Source: Bacteroidota bacterium (GTDB taxonomy: Bacteria; Bacteroidota; Bacteroidia; Palsa-965). Taken from it: a stretch of 64,000 nt of DNA. A program made the translations under genes and the position numbers. The stretch is from NCBI GenBank assembly GCA_020402865.1, contig JADBYT010000017.1, forward strand, positions 1-64,000, given 5' to 3'. Within the stretch, counting starts at the first letter, position 1. Every line of letters starts with the position of its first letter. Under the pieces are notes generated by a model, which had not been told where the DNA came from, searched no databases, and saw only the letters and a program-made list of their open reading frames with translations. Positions 18,336 through 27,278 of this stretch are shown here, piece after piece.

Positions 18336-19343
18336 ATGTACACAGCCCGACGAATTCCCCTGCGCATCATTTTTCCCTTTGCGTGGAAACCGGTTCTCTC
18401 CTTCGTGCTTTATTCCTCTGCCATCTACGTGCTGCACACCGTGGTGGGCTGGGATCATTTGCTGCTGCCGTTTCTGCCCATTACATTAATTGGTACGGCG
18501 GTGGCGTTTTACATCGGTTTCAAAAACAACTCGTCGTATGAGCGCTTGTGGGAAGGCCGCCGCATCTGGGGCGCTATTGTAAACGCAAGCCGCGCCTGGG
18601 GTGTGCAGGTTATTGATTATGTGGATTCGCCAACAGGTTATACAAGTACCCCCGAACATGTAACCAAAGCACACCGCGACCTCATTTACAATCACCTTGC
18701 CTACATTAATGCATTGCGCAGCCAGCTCAGGCGCAAAACCGTGTGGGAAGAGCACCGGCCCGAAATTGATATTCTCAATAAAATCGGCGACTTCCACACC
18801 ACGCATGTCGAAACCGAACTGAAAAAGTTTATGAGCGAGGAGGATGCCCGGCGTCTCTCCAAACATGCCAATCCGGCTACACAATTGCTTAAAATGCAGT
18901 CGGCACGGTTGCGCCAGCTTCATGTGGATGGCTTAATCGATAATTTCAGGCACATGGAGCTGATGAAGCTCATTACCGAATTTTACAACCAGCAGGGTGC
19001 CTGTGAGCGTATCAAATCGTTTCCGTTTCCGCGGCAGTGGGCGTTTTTCAGTTCGGTATTTATTTACATTTTTATTGCGCTGCTGCCCTTTGGTTTGCTC
19101 AACGAGTTTGTGAAACTCGATGGTTGCTACACCTGGTTAGTTATTCCGTTTACCACACTCATCGCCTGGGTATTTAATACAATGGAAGTAATCGGCGATT
19201 CGAGTGAGAATCCGTTCGAAAACGGCATAAACGATGTGCCCATGACCGCCATTTGCCGCACCATCGAAATCGACCTGCGCGAAATGCTGGGCGAAACCGA
19301 TCTTCCGCCGCGCATTCAGGCCATCGACCATATTTTACTCTAG
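18336..19343 (+). CDS. Bestrophin family ion channel
   Basis: The 335-residue membrane protein belongs to the bestrophin/UPF0187 family. Bacterial members form pentameric channels, mostly selective for cations. The RIPLRIIFPFAWKP start, GTAVAFYIGFKNNSSYERLWEGR (about residues 50-72) and the LPFGLLNEF segment followed by further helices are characteristic. Four membrane helices can be seen. The C-terminus has the family's acidic SSENPFENGIND loop. It follows a 250-base region with no recognised gene. Confidence 0.9.
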   Translation: MYTARRIPLRIIFPFAWKPVLSFVLYSSAIYVLHTVVGWDHLLLPFLPITLIGTAVAFYIGFKNNSSYERLWEGRRIWGAIVNASRAWGVQVIDYVDSPTGYTSTPEHVTKAHRDLIYNHLAYINALRSQLRRKTVWEEHRPEIDILNKIGDFHTTHVETELKKFMSEEDARRLSKHANPATQLLKMQSARLRQLHVDGLIDNFRHMELMKLITEFYNQQGACERIKSFPFPRQWAFFSSVFIYIFIALLPFGLLNEFVKLDGCYTWLVIPFTTLIAWVFNTMEVIGDSSENPFENGINDVPMTAICRTIEIDLREMLGETDLPPRIQAIDHILL

Positions 19344-19356
19344 CCGTTTTGCTTTG

Positions 19357-19364
19357 TACTTTCG
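19357..19364 (+). promoter_or_regulatory. Possible -7 box of the nucleoid-associated protein gene
   Basis: TACTTTCG resembles the Bacteroidota -7 consensus TAnnTTTG and lies 18 bases before the ATG at 19383. No clear TTTG -33 box was found at the right distance, so this is a weak call. Confidence 0.3.
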
Positions 19365-19382
19365 CAGTCCTTTTCACCGCCA

Positions 19383-20429
19383 ATGAATAAACCCGATTTC
19401 ACGCAGGTCGATCTGCTGCATCTTGTTACCCACCACGTGGGCAACAAACAGCGCGACGAATCCTATACTTTGTCTGACGCTGCCACCGTAATTGATGCAG
19501 ATACTACCGATTATCTGCTCACCTATTTTCTGCAGCCGTTCAACAGCGAGGAGTATTACAGCTTCCATCATTCGGTGAGCCTTGATCTGAATGCGGTAAA
19601 CACGGTGGCCGCACGCATTTTTGCCAATCCCGATGAGTTTTTGAAAGCCTCGCACGATCTTGCCCGTCTGCTTTTCGATCAAACCACACATCCCAAAGTA
19701 AAAGCCGGCGAACTGAACATCGCCTACTTTACCAATGTGCTGCTGGGCGAAGAAAAAGTAACCGCGCTGGGCATCTTCAAATCAGAAACCGATACACCGT
19801 TTCTGAAAATGAAACACCAGCGCAAAAACTACTTCATCCGCCACGATTTCGGTTTCGAACTCAAGGGTATGGACAAAGGTTGCCTCATTTTAAACACCGC
19901 CGCCTCCGAAGGCTATCGTGTACTTGTAGCCGATGCCACTCCACGCGCAGCCGATACGCAATACTGGAAAGAAGATTTCCTCAACCTCAAACCCGTCAGC
20001 AACGCCTACCATCAAACCACACAGTTCCTCAACATTGCCAAAACTTACGTTACCGAAAAGCTCGCCGAAGATTTTGAAGTTAGCAAAGCCGATCAGATTG
20101 ATCTGCTCAACCGCTCGGCCGAGTATTTCAAGAAAAACGAAAGTTTTAATCAGGAACAGTTCGAGGAACAGGTGTTTCAGGATAAAAGTGTAATCGAATC
20201 CTTTCGTAGTTTCGATCAAACCTACCGCGAAGAGCATTCCATTGCCATTGAAGAAGAATTCGACATCTCCAAACAGGCCGTGAAAAAGCAAACGCGTGTG
20301 TTTAAGAGTGTGCTTAAACTCGATAAGAATTTCCACATCTACATTCACGGCGACCGAAATTTAATTGAGCGAGGCACCGATGCTGACGGGCGGAAGTATT
20401 ACAAGATTTATTATTCTGAGGAGACGTAA
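19383..20429 (+). CDS. 37-kDa nucleoid-associated protein (NdpA/YejK family)
   Basis: The 348-residue protein matches the NA37/YejK family, which associates with bacterial nucleoids; the molecular role is unclear. Typical parts are the N-terminal VDLLHLVTHHVGNK segment, YFTNVLLGEEKVTALGIFKSE in the middle, FELKGMDKGCLILN, and the C-terminal DKNFHIYIHGDRNLIERG. It is the last gene before the 59-bp tandem repeats, which begin nine bases after its stop codon. Confidence 0.85.
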   Translation: MNKPDFTQVDLLHLVTHHVGNKQRDESYTLSDAATVIDADTTDYLLTYFLQPFNSEEYYSFHHSVSLDLNAVNTVAARIFANPDEFLKASHDLARLLFDQTTHPKVKAGELNIAYFTNVLLGEEKVTALGIFKSETDTPFLKMKHQRKNYFIRHDFGFELKGMDKGCLILNTAASEGYRVLVADATPRAADTQYWKEDFLNLKPVSNAYHQTTQFLNIAKTYVTEKLAEDFEVSKADQIDLLNRSAEYFKKNESFNQEQFEEQVFQDKSVIESFRSFDQTYREEHSIAIEEEFDISKQAVKKQTRVFKSVLKLDKNFHIYIHGDRNLIERGTDADGRKYYKIYYSEET

Positions 20430-20438
20430 GCGAAATTT

Positions 20439-20851
20439 GCGTCCCTTCGACAAGCTGAGGGATTGCAGAATATCCGGTTTTAGCAGGACACGAAACAGCG
20501 TCCCTTCGACAAGCTCAGGGATCGCAATATGGTTGATTTAGCAGGACACGTAAACTGCACCATTCTATAAACACAGTGATCGCATAATATCCGGTTTTAG
20601 CAGGACACGTAAACAGCGTCCCTTCGACAAGCTCAGGGATCGCAATATGGTTGATTTAGCAGGGCACGTAAACTGTACCCTTGTATAAACACAGTGATCG
20701 CACAATATCCGGTTTTAGCAGGACACGTAAACAGCGTCCCTTCGACAAGCTCAGGGATCGCAATATGGTTGATTTAGCAGGACACGTAAACAGCGTCCCT
20801 TCGACAAGCTCAGGGATCGCAATATGGTTGATTTAGCAGGACACGTAAAAA
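20439..20851. repeat. Tandem array of seven 59-bp units
   Basis: Seven units start at 20439, 20498, 20557, 20616, 20675, 20734 and 20793; the period is exactly 59 bases with no insertion or deletion. Units 1, 2, 4, 6 and 7 carry the core TCCCTTCGACAAGCTCAGGG or a near copy, which can form a small CCCT/AGGG hairpin. Units 3 and 5 carry a different head (CACCATTCTATAAAC or a variant). Tails alternate between TATCCGGTTTTAGCAGGACACG (shown in units 1, 3 and 5) and a TGGTTGATTTAGCAGG version (units 2, 4, 6, 7), so the array mainly grew as a 118-bp pair. There are no unique spacers, so it is not a CRISPR. Confidence 0.93.
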
Positions 20852-20887
20852 GATCAGCTTCTGGCTGTGAAAAAAAAAAGAAGAATG

Positions 20888-20925
20888 CTCCTGTCAGGTC
20901 GAGCGGAGCCGAGACCAGGCAGGAG
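20888..20925. terminator. Hairpin at the end of the ABC permease gene
   Basis: CTCCTG (20888-20893) pairs with CAGGAG (20920-20925). Inside, GGTC (20897-20900) pairs with GACC (20913-20916). On the minus strand, which the permease gene uses, the hairpin directly follows the stop codon and is followed by a T run (A run 20871-20880 on the plus strand). The GGTCGAGCGGAGCCGAGACC core resembles dispersed extragenic palindromes. Confidence 0.65.
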
Positions 20926-21996
20926 TTAACTCACCCGCACCCTCGGATCGAGGAATCCATAACTGATGTCCACCAGTAAATTCAGGATCACAAACATGAT
21001 CGAAAACACCAGTGTGCTGCCCATCACCACGGGTAAGTCGTAATTCATAAGTGCCTGCACCACTTCGTTGCCAATGCCTTTCCAGTCGAAAATGGGTTCA
21101 ACCAGTGCGGCACCTGCCATTAAGCTGGCCAGCCAGCCGGAGATGGATGTGACTACCGGGTTCATGGCATTTTTGAGGGCGTGCTTGAAAATTACTTTCG
21201 TGCGGCTGAGCCCTTTGGCGTGTGCGGTGCGGATGTAATCGTGCGAAAGTACTTCGAGCAGGCTGCTGCGGGTAAGTTGGGTAATGAGTGCCAGCGGACG
21301 GATGCCAAGCGTAATGGCAGGAAGAATAAGGTTTTGCAGCTGCAGCGATTCATCCACCGGATCAAAAAGGCTGCCCGCGTTTTTGAGCCCGGTTATTTCC
21401 TTGAGCAGATAGCCAAATACCCAAGAAATAATGAGCGCGTAAAAGAACGATGGCCCCGCAGTACCCAACGTGGAAAACACCGCAATAATCCGGTCAATCC
21501 ACGTGTTTTTATTGAGCGCGCCCACAATACCCAATGCAATCCCAAATACCGACGCAATGATCATGGCGGCAAAAGCCAGCACAATGGTTTCGGGCAGCGT
21601 TTCGAGAATGATTTCCGACACCGGCCGCCGGTCGTGATACGAGCGGCGGAGATAGGGCATTTTTAACACCAGCTCGCGCCCGCCGCCCACACTGAAGAGT
21701 TGCAGCGGCTGCCCGTATTTTACGGTATCCAAATAGTAGCTGTCTTTCCGGTTTTCGGGATGATGAACGGATACGAATGAAATATCATTCAGAAACATCA
21801 GGTACTGCTTGGGCAGCGGCTGATCGAGTCCGAGATCCTGACGGATAATAGCCACCGAAGCCGAATCGGTATGCTGGCCCATTTGCATCCGCGCCGGATC
21901 GCCGGGCAATACATTAAACATCAGAAAAACAACTGTAAGCACCCCGAACAATACGAGGATGCCATACAACAGTCGTTTTATGATGAACTTCAGCAT
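20926..21996 (-). CDS. ABC transporter permease, oligopeptide/dipeptide (DppB) type
   Basis: The 356-residue inner-membrane protein has the DppB/OppB layout: an N-terminal helix (MLKFIIKRLLYGILVLFGV), VLPGDPAR (about residues 29-36), and the permease core ending with the EAA-type loop DYIRTAHAKGLSRTKVIFKHALKNA (about 258-282), which docks on the ATPase. A periplasmic insertion of about 60 residues after the first helix is larger than in E. coli DppB. Partner permease, ATPases and binding protein are not in the window. The start overlaps the stop of the upstream gene by one base (TGATG), so it is translationally coupled. Confidence 0.88.
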   Translation of the reverse strand: MLKFIIKRLLYGILVLFGVLTVVFLMFNVLPGDPARMQMGQHTDSASVAIIRQDLGLDQPLPKQYLMFLNDISFVSVHHPENRKDSYYLDTVKYGQPLQLFSVGGGRELVLKMPYLRRSYHDRRPVSEIILETLPETIVLAFAAMIIASVFGIALGIVGALNKNTWIDRIIAVFSTLGTAGPSFFYALIISWVFGYLLKEITGLKNAGSLFDPVDESLQLQNLILPAITLGIRPLALITQLTRSSLLEVLSHDYIRTAHAKGLSRTKVIFKHALKNAMNPVVTSISGWLASLMAGAALVEPIFDWKGIGNEVVQALMNYDLPVVMGSTLVFSIMFVILNLLVDISYGFLDPRVRVS

Positions 21997-23417
21997 CAGG
22001 GCTTATTCAGATAGTCGGTGCCGGGAAAATCATTGATGTGCCACATGTTCACTACTACGCCGTGGTAAACCTGCACCAGACCGGGATTTGAACGCACTAC
22101 GGTTTTCAGCGCCGTGCCATCAGCCGCATACACGGGGAACGTGGCGCCGGTTTTCTGGCGGAAAGCGGTTACCTGTTCGGCAGAAGCCGAACTCAGGGCG
22201 TAGAACGGAATGCCTTTGGCCGCGCAGGCTGCTGCAAATGCATTCACTTCCTGCATGCGTGAGAGATCAGCCTTTTCAATGTCATACATCACCAGCATGT
22301 AGGAGTGGCGGTTCTGTGTATCAAAAAGCTGTTTATTTATCTCCTCACCGGTTTCGGGATTGGTGATGTTGAAATCGCCGATAGAGGCGGCACAATTGCC
22401 CTTGCGTAGTACCTCGTCGTGGCGGCAGTAATATTCCCAGATGGAATCAGAAGGATAGTTTGAAATTTCAAATGCTCCGATGGTATCGGCTACCGTATTT
22501 CTGAGATAGTAGGTAATATGAATGGAATCAGATACACAGCCGGTTTCTTTCGGATTTTTATTTTTTGAGGCGGTAAGTATGTGCGTACCTATTTTGTATG
22601 GACGGAAATCAATAACCGGAAGGTGCTGCCAGGTATAAACCGGAAAGGCAAACGAGAGAAAGCTGCCAATACCAATAAGACCGGCCATGAAGATGGTGTT
22701 TTTGAAAAGCGGTTTGAGGTGCTTTTCGCCGGCGAAGAGTATGGCAATGAGAATGAGCAGAATAAGGTCTTTCCAGAACGATTGCCACGGTGTAAGTTTA
22801 ATGGCATCGCCAAAGCAGCCGCAGCTGGTTACCTTGTTGCAGCAGGCCGAATAGAAGGTGAGGAAGCTGAAAAACACAATCATGGCCAGCAGCAGCCACA
22901 AGGTCCACCTTACCTGAAAGCCCAGCAGCAGAAAGAGCCCCAGCACAATTTCGGCTCCGCAAAGCACAATGGCAAGCAGGAGCGAGTGGTGGGCAAAGAA
23001 TTCCCACATGGGCTTGAAACTGCTTTCGGGCGCGGGAGTTTTGGCTGCAGCATTGGCGGCCTGCTCTTCCTTCACACACGGAATACCGGCTTTGGCATCG
23101 CCCGCCACTTTCATATCGCAGCTGAAACCGGCGCCAAACACCTCAAAATATTCTTCCAGCTTGTAGCTGAAGCCCACCGGATCATTGGCCTTAATAAATC
23201 CCGAAAAAATAAACAGCCCGCCCACCGCCAGCCGCGCCAGCTGCGTAAGAATGGGCACACGACCGAAGATCATGTCGAGATTTACAATGAGCACCAGTCC
23301 AAGCAGCACCAGACCGAGTGTAATCCGGTTGAAGCAGGGCGGGCAAATGAAAAAGAGAATTGCGGCGATGAATACCGACACGCCTAAGCGAAACCAGCGG
23401 GATTTGAGCAGGTTCAT
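21996..23417 (-). CDS. BT_3928-type DoxX membrane protein with thioredoxin-like domain
   Basis: The 473-residue protein starts with several membrane helices including the DoxX signature LARLAVGGLFIFSGFIKANDP (shown in part; about residues 60-79) and more helices to about residue 265. The C-terminal half (about 365-470) has a thioredoxin-fold pattern (YMLVMYDIEKAD, GIPFYALSSAS) but no CxxC pair. The architecture is known in Bacteroidota as the BT_3928 family, and it sits as usual beside DUF1599 and folP. Four-base overlap with DUF1599 upstream and one-base overlap with the permease downstream indicate one operon. The function is not known; a redox or quinone-linked role is suspected for DoxX proteins. 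Confidence 0.85.
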   Translation of the reverse strand: MNLLKSRWFRLGVSVFIAAILFFICPPCFNRITLGLVLLGLVLIVNLDMIFGRVPILTQLARLAVGGLFIFSGFIKANDPVGFSYKLEEYFEVFGAGFSCDMKVAGDAKAGIPCVKEEQAANAAAKTPAPESSFKPMWEFFAHHSLLLAIVLCGAEIVLGLFLLLGFQVRWTLWLLLAMIVFFSFLTFYSACCNKVTSCGCFGDAIKLTPWQSFWKDLILLILIAILFAGEKHLKPLFKNTIFMAGLIGIGSFLSFAFPVYTWQHLPVIDFRPYKIGTHILTASKNKNPKETGCVSDSIHITYYLRNTVADTIGAFEISNYPSDSIWEYYCRHDEVLRKGNCAASIGDFNITNPETGEEINKQLFDTQNRHSYMLVMYDIEKADLSRMQEVNAFAAACAAKGIPFYALSSASAEQVTAFRQKTGATFPVYAADGTALKTVVRSNPGLVQVYHGVVVNMWHINDFPGTDYLNKP

Positions 23418-23959
23418 AGTGTTCCTTCTGAGAAGCGGATGAGTACGAAAATAGAATAATTGATGATATCGAAGTAGTTTCCGTCCACACCTTCCGAAAT
23501 AAGAGTGCTGCCGTTGTTATCTTCGATCTGTTTGATCCGCAATAATTTTGCCAAAATCAGATCGGTGAGCGAACTAATTCGCATTTCGCGCCAGGCTTCG
23601 CCGTAATCGTGGTTTTTATCTTCCATGAGGGCTTTTGCCTGTGCGGCGTATTTATCGTAAAGGGCGTTGGCTTCGGCTTCGGGCAGGTCGAGGCGGGTGT
23701 CGGCGGCCAGTTCGAGCTGAATGAGGGCCATGATGCTGTAATTAACCAGCGCCACAAACTCGCCCCGCACATCGTCAGCTATTTTTTGCGTGCCTTTTTC
23801 CTGTATGGTGCGCACGCGGCGGGCTTTGATGAAAAGCTGGTCGGTGAGCGAACTCGGACGGAACACCCGCCAGGCCGTGCCGTAATCGCGCAGCTTTTTG
23901 GCGTAGATGTCGCGGCAGATGGCTATACTTGCGTCGTATTGTTGCGACGTGTTTGACAT
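23414..23959 (-). CDS. DUF1599 (nucleotide modification associated) protein
   Basis: The 181-residue protein contains two copies of a motif of the form YGEAWR..RISSLTDLI/YGTAWRVFRPSSLTDQLF (around residues 27-43 and 122-140), the mark of DUF1599 proteins, which resemble MazG-like or nucleotide-modification associated helical proteins. Each copy has the family's helix-loop-helix outline, so it arose by internal duplication. It is the first gene of the operon with the BT_3928 protein and the permease, and is divergent from folP with 14 bases between the two genes. Confidence 0.88.
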   Translation of the reverse strand: MSNTSQQYDASIAICRDIYAKKLRDYGTAWRVFRPSSLTDQLFIKARRVRTIQEKGTQKIADDVRGEFVALVNYSIMALIQLELAADTRLDLPEAEANALYDKYAAQAKALMEDKNHDYGEAWREMRISSLTDLILAKLLRIKQIEDNNGSTLISEGVDGNYFDIINYSIFVLIRFSEGTL

Positions 23960-23973
23960 AACGGAATAAAGGA

Positions 23974-24828
23974 ATGACGAAGCCCGAAGATACGCACTTT
24001 AAGCTCACCGCAAACGGCCGGGTGCTTGCTTTGCAAAAGCCGGTGGTGATGGGCATATTAAACCTCACGCCCGACTCATTTTTCGATGGCGGGCGCTACA
24101 CCACGGCCGATGCGGCGCTGGCCCAGACCGAGCGCATGGTGGCCGAAGGTGCGGCCATAATTGATCTCGGCGCGGTAAGCACACGCCCCGGCTCCCAGGC
24201 ACCCGACGAGGCCGAGGAGTGGCGGCGTATTTACGAAGTGTTGCCCCTGCTTCGCCGGCGTTTCCCGCACATCTGGCTTTCGGCCGATACGTACCGGGCT
24301 TCGGTGGTGCAGAAAGCTGCTGCTGAGGGCATCGACATGATTAACGATATTTCCGGCGGCGGCATGGATGCGGCGCTGATGCAGGCCGTGGCACAAACCG
24401 GGCTGCCCTACATTCTCATGCACATGCAGGGCACACCCGCCACCATGCAGCACGAGCCACACTACAACAATGTGGTGGCCGAAGTGAGCCGGTGGTTCGA
24501 TGAAAAAATCGCTATACTGCAAGCGCAGGGCATCACGCAACTAGTGCTCGACCCCGGTTTCGGATTTGGCAAAACCGTTGAGCATAATTTCCAGTTGCTG
24601 GCCGCACTGCCTCAGTTTGTGCAAAAAGGCTTTCCGCTGCTGGCCGGCATCTCACGCAAGTCGATGCTTACCAAACTCCTGAGCATAAAAAAAGAAGAAG
24701 CGCTCAACGCTACCACCGCTGCAAATACGCATGCGCTGCTGGGGGGCGCACACATTTTACGCGTACATGAGGTGAAAGAAGCCGTGCAGGCGATAGAAAT
24801 TTTTGAAGCGATAAAGAAGTTCAGCTGA
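23974..24828 (+). CDS. folP: Dihydropteroate synthase
   Basis: The 284-residue enzyme condenses 6-hydroxymethyl-7,8-dihydropterin pyrophosphate with p-aminobenzoate in folate synthesis; it is the sulfonamide target. Signature regions are VMGILNLTPDSFFDGGRY (25-42), the Gly/Asp-rich IIDLGAVSTRPGS, DMINDISGG, PYILMHMQGTPATMQ, LDPGFGFGKTVEHN, and the C-terminal GISRKSM and HILRVHEV. All are intact. It is in the usual Bacteroidota place beside DUF1599. Confidence 0.96.
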   Translation: MTKPEDTHFKLTANGRVLALQKPVVMGILNLTPDSFFDGGRYTTADAALAQTERMVAEGAAIIDLGAVSTRPGSQAPDEAEEWRRIYEVLPLLRRRFPHIWLSADTYRASVVQKAAAEGIDMINDISGGGMDAALMQAVAQTGLPYILMHMQGTPATMQHEPHYNNVVAEVSRWFDEKIAILQAQGITQLVLDPGFGFGKTVEHNFQLLAALPQFVQKGFPLLAGISRKSMLTKLLSIKKEEALNATTAANTHALLGGAHILRVHEVKEAVQAIEIFEAIKKFS

Positions 24829-24868
24829 TTCTGAATTTCAATTTTAACTATTCAAATAATCAAATAAC

Positions 24869-24904
24869 AAAAACGTCCCGGACAATTCTGCCCGGGACGT
24901 TTTT
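24869..24904. terminator. Bidirectional intrinsic terminator
   Basis: A perfect 13-bp stem pairs AAAAACGTCCCGG (24869-24881) with CCGGGACGTTTTT (24892-24904) around a 10-base loop. It lies between folP and the convergent barrel protein gene. The loop ACAATTCTGC resembles that of the terminator at 16802. Confidence 0.88.
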
Positions 24905-24917
24905 ATTTATTTGCTGT

Positions 24918-25658
24918 TTACAGGTTGATATGCAAACCAATGCTGTAATGGTTGAGTGAAGGGCCGGCGTTATCGCGGAATACTTCAGAAAGGGCGTAGT
25001 TTGCAAAAAGTGTGTATTCGCCATAACCGATGCGGGCGGTGAGTCCGTAGCGGAAAGGATTGATGTTGAAATCATCTTTCACTTTGCGCTCCTGCGTTTG
25101 TCCGTCCATTTCATATTCCTGCTTCAGGCGGTTTTCAAACACATTGTAGCTGAACAAACCGCCGGCGGCTACATGGAAAGAGCGGTGGTGATTGTTGTTG
25201 TTTGTATTAAATTCAAGCATGAGCGGCACATTCACATAAAACATTTTCAGTTTGTTTTTGGTGTAGTCGCGTGTTTCAATGGTTGCTGCAACGCGGTTGG
25301 TATCGGCAATAAGGCTGGCGTTGTTGCGGAATGCGTAGCTGTTCCATTCCATGCCGAAACCGGTTACCAGATTTACGTTGTTGCGGTAAATGTGAAAATT
25401 ATGCTGCCAGATGTTCAATGCAAACACATGCGAACGGGCGTAATCGAGTTCAAGGAACTCATAACCGGCAGGCAGACCGAGTGTGCGCTGCGGATTGGCA
25501 AAGCCCACCATACCTATATCCAATCCCTCCCAGAAGTGATAATTGTCTGAACGGTCGTAACGGTATGTTTTGGTAGAATCATCGCAGGCCGCAAAAGCGG
25601 AAGTTCCGGAAGCAAAAAAGGCGGCAGCGAGAAGCAATTGGCGTACTACTGATTTCAT
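24918..25658 (-). CDS. Outer-membrane beta-barrel protein
   Basis: The 246-residue protein has a signal peptide (cleavage near AFAA, residue 24) and alternating-residue amphipathic strands ending in an aromatic-rich segment with a hydrophobic terminal residue (NHYSIGLHINL). This fits the small beta-barrel proteins of the outer membrane (OMP_b-brl type). There is no TonB box or plug, so it is not a receptor of the SusC kind. Its role is unknown. Confidence 0.75.
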   Translation of the reverse strand: MKSVVRQLLLAAAFFASGTSAFAACDDSTKTYRYDRSDNYHFWEGLDIGMVGFANPQRTLGLPAGYEFLELDYARSHVFALNIWQHNFHIYRNNVNLVTGFGMEWNSYAFRNNASLIADTNRVAATIETRDYTKNKLKMFYVNVPLMLEFNTNNNNHHRSFHVAAGGLFSYNVFENRLKQEYEMDGQTQERKVKDDFNINPFRYGLTARIGYGEYTLFANYALSEVFRDNAGPSLNHYSIGLHINL

Positions 25659-25791
25659 GACTTTATTTATTTAAGTAGTTAGTGTCGGTTTGTTTTGAAT
25701 GTGACGGGGAGGTTTTGCCATAAGTTACAGCCGGGGGCTAAATTTTTTAGCTTGCATTGCCGTAAGCCTTACTTGACGCATCTTTGCAGTC

Positions 25792-26328
25792 ATGAACAGA
25801 AAGCTCACCACCGGGGAGATGGGGCGAAAATCAGTTGATGAATTTCGTCAGGCCGGAAAAACACCATTGATTTTTGTGCTCGATAATGTGCGGAGTGCGC
25901 TGAACACAGGTTCTGTGTTTCGTACGGCCGATGCGTTTCTGCTTCATGAACTGGTGTTGTGCGGCTACACGGCCACACCGCCCCACCGCGAATTACAGAA
26001 AACCGCGTTGGGCGCTGCCGACACGGTGAGCTGGCGGCATTTTGAGCATACAGCTGATGCTGTGGAACAACTTAAACAGGAAGGCTGGACAGTAGTTGCC
26101 GCTGAGCAAACTGCACAAAGCACGGCTCTGGACCAATGGCCGGTAACGCCCGGACAGAAACTTGCCGTTGTATTTGGCAACGAAGTGGAAGGCGTGCAGC
26201 AGGATGTAATTAACTGCTGCGCTGGCACGCTCGAAATTCCTCAGCACGGGGCCAAGCATTCGCTCAATATTTCTGTTTGTGCGGGAATAATGGCATGGGA
26301 ACTCAGCCGAAAACTGAATACGCAGTAA
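25792..26328 (+). CDS. TrmH-family (SpoU) RNA 2'-O-methyltransferase
   Basis: The 178-residue protein carries the three SPOUT motifs: NVRSALNTGSVFRTAD (32-47), VVFGNEVEGV (about 127-136) and IPQHGAKHSLNISVCAGI (about 149-166). These form the trefoil-knot SAM site. Members methylate the 2'-hydroxyl of a ribose in tRNA or rRNA. The target base is not readable. It lacks the N-terminal extension of RlmB, so tRNA (TrmH- or TrmL-like) is likelier. Confidence 0.88.
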   Translation: MNRKLTTGEMGRKSVDEFRQAGKTPLIFVLDNVRSALNTGSVFRTADAFLLHELVLCGYTATPPHRELQKTALGAADTVSWRHFEHTADAVEQLKQEGWTVVAAEQTAQSTALDQWPVTPGQKLAVVFGNEVEGVQQDVINCCAGTLEIPQHGAKHSLNISVCAGIMAWELSRKLNTQ

Positions 26329-26364
26329 TTTACACATAAAGCCCCGGCAAAAGCGCGAAGCAGG

Positions 26365-27117
26365 CTATTGCGAGTTATGCATCCGATTGTGCAGTATGCT
26401 TTGCAAACGGGGAGTGGCAGCAGGTGGGGGTGGTGTTTGCTTTTTGGCCGGCACAGAATCACTGCCTGCTTTTGCAGCAGCGCGCAATGAATCACGGCGT
26501 GCGGCCTCACGTTCGGCTGTTTGGCGGCGCTCTTCGGCGCGGCGAAGGGCGTAATACTCGTTATACATCTTTTGCAAATCGCCGTTTACTTTGGCGGTGT
26601 ATTCTTTATCGTAATCAAAATCCTTGCTCAGCGGCCGGTAACGGATGCGCGAAATCGGTTTGCTCAGCACCGATACATCCAGCTTTTCAATCTTCTCGAA
26701 AATATCAATATTAAAGGTAAACGTAAATACTTTCCGGTCTTCGGCAGGTACATACGTTTCCACGCGAATTAGTTTTTTCACATAGCCCGGTTTGGAAATG
26801 GAAATGGTAAACGAGCGGCCAAGCGGAAGTTTAAACGCCAAACGCCCCTTGCTGTCTGAAAACCCTTCGATGCAAACCTTGTTTTGCTGGTTTATTACTT
26901 GTACAACAGCACTATCAAGTACCTGTTTTTCGTCGTCGCGCTGTTCGCCTTTCCACTCCATAATTTTTCCGCGCAGTTCGAGATAATATTCCGCATCACC
27001 CAGTAAGGTGTCGGGCAATAAATTTGCTTTTGCATGAAGCCGGGTGGTGCTTACGAGCGCGCATAGCATTAGCAACGGCAATAGCCGCTGTAAGTTGCTG
27101 AGGGGCAGTTTTTTCAT
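26365..27117 (-). CDS. Exported protein with carboxypeptidase-regulatory-like domain
   Basis: The protein of 250 residues, from the ATG at 27117, has a signal peptide (MKKL..., cleavage after HAKA, about residue 31). A beta-sandwich like the carboxypeptidase regulatory domain (SDSKGRLAFKLPLGRSFTISISKPGY, shown in part) is followed by a charged helical segment and a Pro/Gln-rich tail. Such proteins bind at the cell surface or act in gliding or stress in Bacteroidota, but no specific role can be given. An earlier in-frame ATG at 27174 would add 19 residues before the signal peptide and was not used. Confidence 0.68.
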   Translation of the reverse strand: MKKLPLSNLQRLLPLLMLCALVSTTRLHAKANLLPDTLLGDAEYYLELRGKIMEWKGEQRDDEKQVLDSAVVQVINQQNKVCIEGFSDSKGRLAFKLPLGRSFTISISKPGYVKKLIRVETYVPAEDRKVFTFTFNIDIFEKIEKLDVSVLSKPISRIRYRPLSKDFDYDKEYTAKVNGDLQKMYNEYYALRRAEERRQTAEREAARRDSLRAAAKAGSDSVPAKKQTPPPPAATPRLQSILHNRMHNSQ

Positions 27118-27278
27118 GGGTCGGTTCCTTATTGCAAATATACCAGCCATGGTTATGGTTTTAACACTGATCATAGGTATTCAGTGAAAACCAAATTGAT
27201 GCCCAAAATTAAATAATTGATAATCAGCAATTTAATTAGTCGTCTCAATGTCTGATTTTCCCGATTTCGGAAAGCTGT

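Noticed and set aside
20439..20851. Looked at as a CRISPR array
   Set aside because: Units are directly adjacent with a fixed 59-base period and no unique spacers.
22581..23387. 268-codon frame opposite the BT_3928-type gene
   Set aside because: Gln/Lys/His-rich antisense shadow with no domain look; the minus-strand gene is well supported.
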